A stretch of DNA of 9,172 bases from Sphingomonadales bacterium UBA6171. GTDB lineage: Bacteria; Pseudomonadota; Alphaproteobacteria; Sphingomonadales; Sphingomonadaceae. The position numbers and the translations under genes are program-made. The DNA is taken from positions 1,479 to 10,650 of the forward strand of contig DITZ01000067.1 in assembly GCA_002422985.1 (NCBI GenBank), read 5' to 3'. Positions 5,335-9,172 of this stretch are shown piece after piece; the stretch's first letter is position 1, and every line of letters starts with the position of its first letter. Under the pieces are notes generated by a model, which saw nothing but the letters and a program-made list of their open reading frames with translations, did no database searches and was not told the origin of the DNA.

Positions 5335-7968
5335 ATGTCGCAAACGAGCATAGATCCGAATGTGCCGGGGCTGGATATGGGCATTTCGCAGCAGCCGGAA
5401 TTTGATGAGGACGCGCCGACATCGGTTGATCTATATTTGAACGTGCCGGGGCTGGACCTTAATATGGCGCTGTTCCCGGGGTTTATGGCAAATGGTGTGA
5501 TTGATCCGGTGACAGAGGGGCCGGAATCATTGGTGTCCGCGCGGATTGTTGGCAGTGACATTGCCGATTTTGACGGCTGGGTTCTGGAGATTGTGGGCAC
5601 GTTTGGCGCACCATCGACGACCGCTTTCAGTGGCCCGGTTGGCCCGCATGTGGACTATCCGCTCGACCCGGATGGCACGCCCAAGGTGACGTTGGCAGTG
5701 AGCGGCATTACGGGATTTGCGCGTTCTGGCGGGCAGGCGGTGGCGGACGTTAACCGCACCACGGCGCTGACCGGCATGAAACCGCTGCGCCAGACATGGC
5801 CAGTGAGCACGCAGGCGGACCCGGTGATTGATGACACGGACCTTGGTGGCGGACAGCGGCGGGTGCGCCTCGCACTGTCTGACCGTATCCCTGCTGGCGC
5901 TACGGTAGCTTGCACGTTCGCGGACGGATGGCGAACCGGGCTGACCGGCGGCACTATCAGCGTCACCAATAATTCAACCCGCGCGGCGGTTCCGCCGATC
6001 TGCCGCTGGGCGACGCCGCCTTACCAGCTCATCACGGGCAGTAAGCGAATCGACATTCTGGCGGCATCCCATTACGCACGCCATGATGGCGCTGACCTGC
6101 ACCAAGCTGTTGCCGCCATCCGTTGGTTCGCCAGCGACGGCACTACGCTGAAAAGTGGCTGGATTGTTGCCCCGTCGAACAGCACGGAGCATGGCCATAC
6201 GCTGCGCTGCTGGGGGTTCAACCTCGACCCAACCGGCTTCACGTCTGGCGTGATATCGGTCTGGGCGCATGTCTACCCATGGCAGGGCGCGGTTCGCTAT
6301 ATGGGCAGCAGCGCCACCACGGTGGCTGGGCACTCAACAGCAACCACTATCGGCATGGCCGCAAGCGTGGAGAACAACCTGCTGCACCTGTGCTATGACA
6401 GCGACGGTGCCCGCTATGATATCCGCTGGGTGGTGCTGGACCCTGTGAACGGCACGACGACTGCGAGCGCCACGATGGTGGCAACGTCGCTGGCGGGGGC
6501 TAAGGCTATCGCGCCAGCTTCGAAACCGCTTAACGTTTCAACGGCGGCACAGGCGCTGCGGCTGGTGGGGCGGACGCTGCCAGCGGCGAACGGTCTGACT
6601 GCTAAAACTAACGCCTGCGACTGGTGGAACATCGTTCTGCCGGTGGGGACCTCGGTGGTGGGCAGCACGGCGCAAAGCAGCGGGAACAAAGCAACGGAAG
6701 GTCGCATGGTTATCCGTGGCGACCCGGACGACGCCAACCCGCGCGCCAACTGCCTGCTGGCTACGGCGACCGCACACGGGCCGACGCTGAATTGCAGCCG
6801 CTGGCTGTTCAGAGATTGCACACTGTCAGTGGGCGAGTATCGGTTGATTTCGTCGCTGACGACCAACCCGACTATTCATCTGGAGAATGTGACTGTGCAG
6901 GGGCGCGCCGGATTTGAGGCCAGCGCTGTTAGCATATTTACGTCAGGGACGATGGCGCGGGATTATTCATTGCTAACAGCAGCGAATGTGCTGTGGTATC
7001 AATATGGTCTGGGCATTGGCGGCTCGGTTGAGCGCGTGCTGCTGCTGCGGAACACGCAATGCCCGCGCTCGCAAATGTCGGTGGTGTTCGCGGACTGCGA
7101 GCAGATTTACGACGCGACTGTAGACTATGTAGGCATCACAGAGATTATCAGTTTCAGGGGCACGGCGAGTTCCGGGGCGTCCGGGTTTTTCACTGGCGAC
7201 CATATGGCGTGGGGCTGCCGGGCGGAACGGAATCACGGCACATTCTATCAATATGCACCCGCCAATGAGATACTCACCGCCGCCTCGCTTTATATCGGCT
7301 CCAACACTGAACCGATGTATTGCTACCGGGCGGCGCTGGTGAATTGCCTCGCCATTCGCGCCAGTGTCAAAACCGATTTGAAAATCGGCGAGATGGGCGA
7401 AAACGCCTTTCAGAACCTGCTGGACAGCATCATCGCCGGGTGCATCTTCGCTGGCAATCGGCTGTCAATTCATAATGACAGCCCAAAAAATCCTGATGTT
7501 GTTAACCTGACCCATCGCGGGAATATGATTAGCGCTACAGGATTTGATAGTCTGCACGCCAAGGGCGACACGTTCAGCGTAGGCGAGCTTACCGCCAGTT
7601 CCATCAAAACTGGTGGCTGGGAAATCTCCTATGCTGTCGGCTGTGACGCCATCGTGAACACGGAGCGGAACACTGTCCCCTATGCCGATTACGCGTTGGA
7701 GCAATATCCGCTCCGCTCTTACCGTGAGGCGACGCGGATTGGCCCCGGCACGGTGGGGGCATTTGCGTTTGTGAACGACCAATCCAATTATGGTGTCAAC
7801 GCGGTGCCAATCGGGGTTAACGGGGTTGGCGCGGGCGGTGGCGATTATCGGCCGGGCGCTGGAAGCCAATTGCGCGGGCGCGGTCGGGTGGCGCAGATTG
7901 ATGTAGACCTTGACGGTGTGGCTCGCGGCACGACCTTTGACGTTGGCCCGCTGGAGCGAGCGGCATGA
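5335..7968 (+). CDS. Large beta-helix protein inserted in the head module, probable capsid-attached fibre or decoration protein
   Basis: I do not recognise a named family for the whole 877-residue protein. Residues 1-50 are acidic and contain two copies of NVPGLD followed by a hydrophobic pattern. About 60-350 is beta-rich with no familiar domain. From about 366, WVVLDPVNGTTTASATMVAT, then TAAQALRL and GRMVIRGDPDD (456-466), resemble the leader of right-handed parallel beta-helix proteins (a VDPVNG-like strand, then an ITIRG-like strand). From 485 to 780, short alternating strands with turns follow (LNCSRWLFRDCTLS, TIHLENVTVQG, DSIIAGCIFAGNRLS), compatible with helix rungs. The end, GDYRPGAGS... 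DVDLDGVARGTTFDVGPLE, resembles the C-terminal motif of many beta-helix proteins (DYR-PGS, DLDG-R, DIG-YE). There is no signal peptide or membrane segment. The stop overlaps the connector start as ATGA, so it belongs to the head operon. Likely roles are capsid decoration, head fibre or glycan binding; enzymatic activity is unproven. Confidence 0.75.
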   Translation: MSQTSIDPNVPGLDMGISQQPEFDEDAPTSVDLYLNVPGLDLNMALFPGFMANGVIDPVTEGPESLVSARIVGSDIADFDGWVLEIVGTFGAPSTTAFSGPVGPHVDYPLDPDGTPKVTLAVSGITGFARSGGQAVADVNRTTALTGMKPLRQTWPVSTQADPVIDDTDLGGGQRRVRLALSDRIPAGATVACTFADGWRTGLTGGTISVTNNSTRAAVPPICRWATPPYQLITGSKRIDILAASHYARHDGADLHQAVAAIRWFASDGTTLKSGWIVAPSNSTEHGHTLRCWGFNLDPTGFTSGVISVWAHVYPWQGAVRYMGSSATTVAGHSTATTIGMAASVENNLLHLCYDSDGARYDIRWVVLDPVNGTTTASATMVATSLAGAKAIAPASKPLNVSTAAQALRLVGRTLPAANGLTAKTNACDWWNIVLPVGTSVVGSTAQSSGNKATEGRMVIRGDPDDANPRANCLLATATAHGPTLNCSRWLFRDCTLSVGEYRLISSLTTNPTIHLENVTVQGRAGFEASAVSIFTSGTMARDYSLLTAANVLWYQYGLGIGGSVERVLLLRNTQCPRSQMSVVFADCEQIYDATVDYVGITEIISFRGTASSGASGFFTGDHMAWGCRAERNHGTFYQYAPANEILTAASLYIGSNTEPMYCYRAALVNCLAIRASVKTDLKIGEMGENAFQNLLDSIIAGCIFAGNRLSIHNDSPKNPDVVNLTHRGNMISATGFDSLHAKGDTFSVGELTASSIKTGGWEISYAVGCDAIVNTERNTVPYADYALEQYPLRSYREATRIGPGTVGAFAFVNDQSNYGVNAVPIGVNGVGAGGGDYRPGAGSQLRGRGRVAQIDVDLDGVARGTTFDVGPLERAA
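5359..5466 (+). repeat. Imperfect direct repeat encoding NVPGLD-type peptides
   Basis: The copies at 5359-5385 and 5440-5466 encode NVPGLDMGI and NVPGLDLNM, 81 bases (27 codons) apart and in frame. Fourteen bases, GTGCCGGGGCTGGA, are identical in both copies (5362-5375 and 5443-5456). The flanking codons have drifted at silent and conservative positions. It looks like an old peptide duplication kept by selection at the N-terminus of the beta-helix protein, perhaps a docking element. Confidence 0.75.
7953..7956 (+). promoter_or_regulatory. Ribosome-binding site of the connector gene
   Basis: GGAG eight bases before the ATG at 7965, inside the last codons of the beta-helix gene. Together with the ATGA overlap it suggests both coupled and direct initiation. 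Confidence 0.55.
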
Positions 7969-8534
7969 TCGACCTGTTTTTCGTGGATGCCAGCACGCCG
8001 CCGCTTTTTGCTGTTGCGGACGATCTGCGCGCGCAAGTGCGCGTGGATGACGTGGGCGAAAACAGCCTGCTTATGGCGCAGGCCATGGCGGCGCAGATGC
8101 ATATCGAGCGGGTGACGGGCCGCCGTCTGACTGAACGGACGGCGACCGCCACTGTAGAGGCATGGGCAGTTTATCGGTTGATGGCGGCACCCTGTACGGT
8201 GACGGCGGTGGGATATACCGATGCAGTCGGCGCGCCCGCCGTGTTGCCCGAAACGGATTGGGTTGTGCGGCCATGGGGGGGGGATATGGCGCTGTTGCGC
8301 CTGGCCGTGGGTGCCAGCGCACCAACGCTGGGCGATGATGGCGTGATCAGCGTGACCGCCACCCTGGGCTATGCCGAAAACGATTGCCCGGAGCCGCTGC
8401 GCCTGGCCGCGCTGCTGCTGACCGGGCATTGGTATAGAAACCGGGAGGCCGTGGTGGTTGGCGTGGCATCGGCCGTGCTGCCGAAAGCCGTTGATGAGTT
8501 GATCGCGCCCTATCGGGTTAGCTGGCTGGCATGA
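7965..8534 (+). CDS. Head-tail connector protein (gp6-like / phiE125 gp8-like)
   Basis: This 189-residue protein is expected to form the ring that binds beneath the portal and continues the DNA channel after packaging. The N-terminal half is helical (ADDLRAQVRVDD, then LMAQAMAAQMHIERVTGRRL), typical of the adaptor helix bundle. A beta region follows (VYRLMAAPCTVTAVGYTD), then ISVTATLGYA (128-137) and the family-defining C-terminal stretch PEPLRLAALLLTGHWYRNRE (142-161) and VLPKAVDELIAPYRV (171-185). These match the connector pattern of a hydrophobic helix with HWY-NRE and a closing L-PYR. The start overlaps the beta-helix stop as ATGA, and GGAG at 7953-7956 supplies a ribosome-binding site eight bases upstream. 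A run of nine G lies inside the gene (codons 104-107). Confidence 0.88.
   Translation: MIDLFFVDASTPPLFAVADDLRAQVRVDDVGENSLLMAQAMAAQMHIERVTGRRLTERTATATVEAWAVYRLMAAPCTVTAVGYTDAVGAPAVLPETDWVVRPWGGDMALLRLAVGASAPTLGDDGVISVTATLGYAENDCPEPLRLAALLLTGHWYRNREAVVVGVASAVLPKAVDELIAPYRVSWLA
8275..8283 (+). repeat. Run of nine G inside the connector gene
   Basis: An uninterrupted nine-G tract is read as part of TGG GGG GGG GAT (Trp-Gly-Gly-Asp). The frame is intact across it. Such tracts are prone to slippage in replication, transcription and sequencing. Confidence 0.9.
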
Positions 8535-8863
8535 GGATATCGGCGGGGCTGTTAAACCGGCGGTGCGTGCTGCTGGAGCCCACGGCCGGGCTGGATGCCA
8601 ATGGCGGGCCGACGCTGTCCTATGCGGCTGCCGGAGGGCGGTGGTGCAGCCGGTTGCGCTGGGCGCCGACTGAAGCCGAGCGCGATGCGCAGCGGCAAAC
8701 GGCGGCGGCGGTGCAGCTGCTGCTGCGCCTGGATGCGCTGACGCAGACGATAACGACGAAATGGCGGGTGCAGATCGATGGGCAGGAATTGCAGATCATC
8801 GGGCTGGATGCTGCGCCGGAAGACGGCAGCTTGATTATCACCGGGCAGCAGCCGACAGACTGA
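8531..8863 (+). CDS. Head-tail adaptor / head closure protein
   Basis: This 110-residue protein resembles the phage head-tail joining family (the HK97 and SPP1 gp16-like head-closure group), which plugs the connector after packaging and offers the docking face for the tail. Visible family features are the opening ISAGLLNRRCVLLEP (residues about 3-17, matching the usual aG-L--RV-i---), a D-NGG turn (LDANGGPTLSY), GGRWCSRLRWAPTEAERDAQ (35-54, the usual W/A-i-p-s--E pattern), then a beta-rich second half (TTKWRVQIDGQELQIIGLD) and LIITGQQ. Length is typical. The start overlaps the connector stop as ATGA without a good Shine-Dalgarno sequence, so translation is probably coupled. Sequence identity in this family is low, so order and length carry part of the call. 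Confidence 0.85.
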   Translation: MRISAGLLNRRCVLLEPTAGLDANGGPTLSYAAAGGRWCSRLRWAPTEAERDAQRQTAAAVQLLLRLDALTQTITTKWRVQIDGQELQIIGLDAAPEDGSLIITGQQPTD

Positions 8864-8864
8864 C

Positions 8865-8868
8865 AGGA
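8865..8868 (+). promoter_or_regulatory. Ribosome-binding site of the gp10-like gene
   Basis: AGGA, in ACAGGAAACAG, lies seven bases before the ATG at 8876 and supports that start over the internal ATG at 8888. Confidence 0.7.
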
Positions 8869-8875
8869 AACAGCG

Positions 8876-9172
8876 ATGCGGGTGAACATGACATTCAGCG
8901 GCGGGAAAGAGCTTTCCTCCGCGCTCTCCGCGCTTGGTGAAGAAGCGACGAAAGCAGGCCGTGCCGGGCTGCGCGGCACGGCAAAGGAATTGCAGGCCGC
9001 GCTGGTGGATGCAGCGCCGCGCGGGAAGGTGGCGGGCGGCACGACGAAGAAAAAGACGCTCAAGAGTGGCGGTGTCGGTAGCTATCATTACGGTCAGCTG
9101 TTTCAGAATATCCGCGTTCGGGCAGCGAAGGCGCGCAAGGATCATACGATCGTGATGAAGGTTACGACTGGC
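8876..9172 (+). CDS. HK97 gp10-like tail-completion protein (N-terminal part, runs off the window)
   Basis: An open frame starts at the ATG at 8876 and reaches the right edge without a stop, giving 99 codons. It begins MRVNMTFSGGKELSSALSAL and continues with an Ala-rich amphipathic helix to about residue 46, then DAAPRGKVAGGTTKKKTLKS, then QLFQNIRVRAAKARKDHTIV. The pattern of a short strand with a GG-KEL turn, a helix of the L--LG-----a-- type, an AP-G loop and a strand beginning L--nI-v matches HK97 gp10-like proteins. These sit at the head-proximal end of the tail and join it to the closed head. The Lys-rich loop at residues about 50-63 is probably flexible. The position after the adaptor agrees, although the 3' end is not visible. 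Confidence 0.8.
   Translation, partial: MRVNMTFSGGKELSSALSALGEEATKAGRAGLRGTAKELQAALVDAAPRGKVAGGTTKKKTLKSGGVGSYHYGQLFQNIRVRAAKARKDHTIVMKVTTG

Noticed and set aside
5300..5335. Possible promoter between the terminator and the beta-helix gene
   Set aside because: The T-rich stretch gives only a TTGAAT-like hexamer with no matching -10 at proper spacing before the ATG, so it is more simply the terminator tail plus a leader.
3793..5343. A 516-codon open frame on the - strand across the capsid gene
   Set aside because: It lies antisense to a clear capsid gene, has a His/Arg/Gln-rich low-complexity composition typical of reverse-frame reading of GC-rich DNA, and crosses the terminator. No recognisable domain.
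5335..7968. Diversity-generating retroelement target
   Set aside because: The extra gene resembles a host-recognition protein, but there is no template/variable repeat pair, no reverse transcriptase, and its end is a beta-helix-type motif and not a C-type lectin fold.

Overview
This window is the head-assembly and DNA-packaging module of a tailed bacteriophage or prophage of the HK97 type. All genes lie on the + strand and follow the usual order: end of a probable small terminase, large terminase, portal, ClpP-like prohead protease, major capsid protein, [a large extra gene], head-tail connector, head-tail adaptor (head closure), and the start of an HK97 gp10-like tail-completion protein. The DNA is GC-rich, with hand-counted lines up to 75% in the structural genes. 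Gene style and codon use suggest an alphaproteobacterial host, possibly a sphingomonad; this is an impression and not a demonstrated assignment. No integrase, repressor, attachment site or bacterial flanking gene is present, so an integrated prophage cannot be told from a free phage.

Layout. Positions 1-139 hold the last 45 codons of an upstream gene. Terminase large subunit (144-1844), portal (1844-3073) and protease (3073-3951) form a tightly packed run with TGATG overlaps at both internal junctions. The major capsid gene (3970-5253) has the best ribosome-binding site in the window and ends just before a strong GC-stem/T-tract intrinsic terminator (5272-5305). A second set follows: a protein of about 877 residues (5335-7968), a connector (7965-8534) and an adaptor (8531-8863) joined by ATGA overlaps, then the gp10-like gene (8876 to the window end). 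There is no gene-free stretch over 100 bases, and I see no RNA gene, CRISPR array, insertion sequence or convincing promoter.

How the genes work together. Terminase pumps DNA through the portal into a prohead built from the capsid protein. The capsid protein carries its own N-terminal scaffold (delta) domain, which the neighbouring protease is expected to remove. The connector and adaptor then close the head, and the gp10-like protein begins the tail side. The terminator after the capsid gene probably lowers expression of everything downstream, fitting the high copy number needed for capsid protein only.

The part that is not routine is the 877-residue gene between capsid and connector. Its second half reads like a right-handed parallel beta-helix protein with a recognisable beta-helix C-terminal motif. 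Its N-terminus carries a duplicated NVPGLD peptide, and its base composition is lower and more uneven than its neighbours. It occupies a slot where small capsid-decoration proteins often sit and is fused into the operon by a stop/start overlap. My best reading is a head-attached decoration, fibre or surface-binding protein; this is inference.
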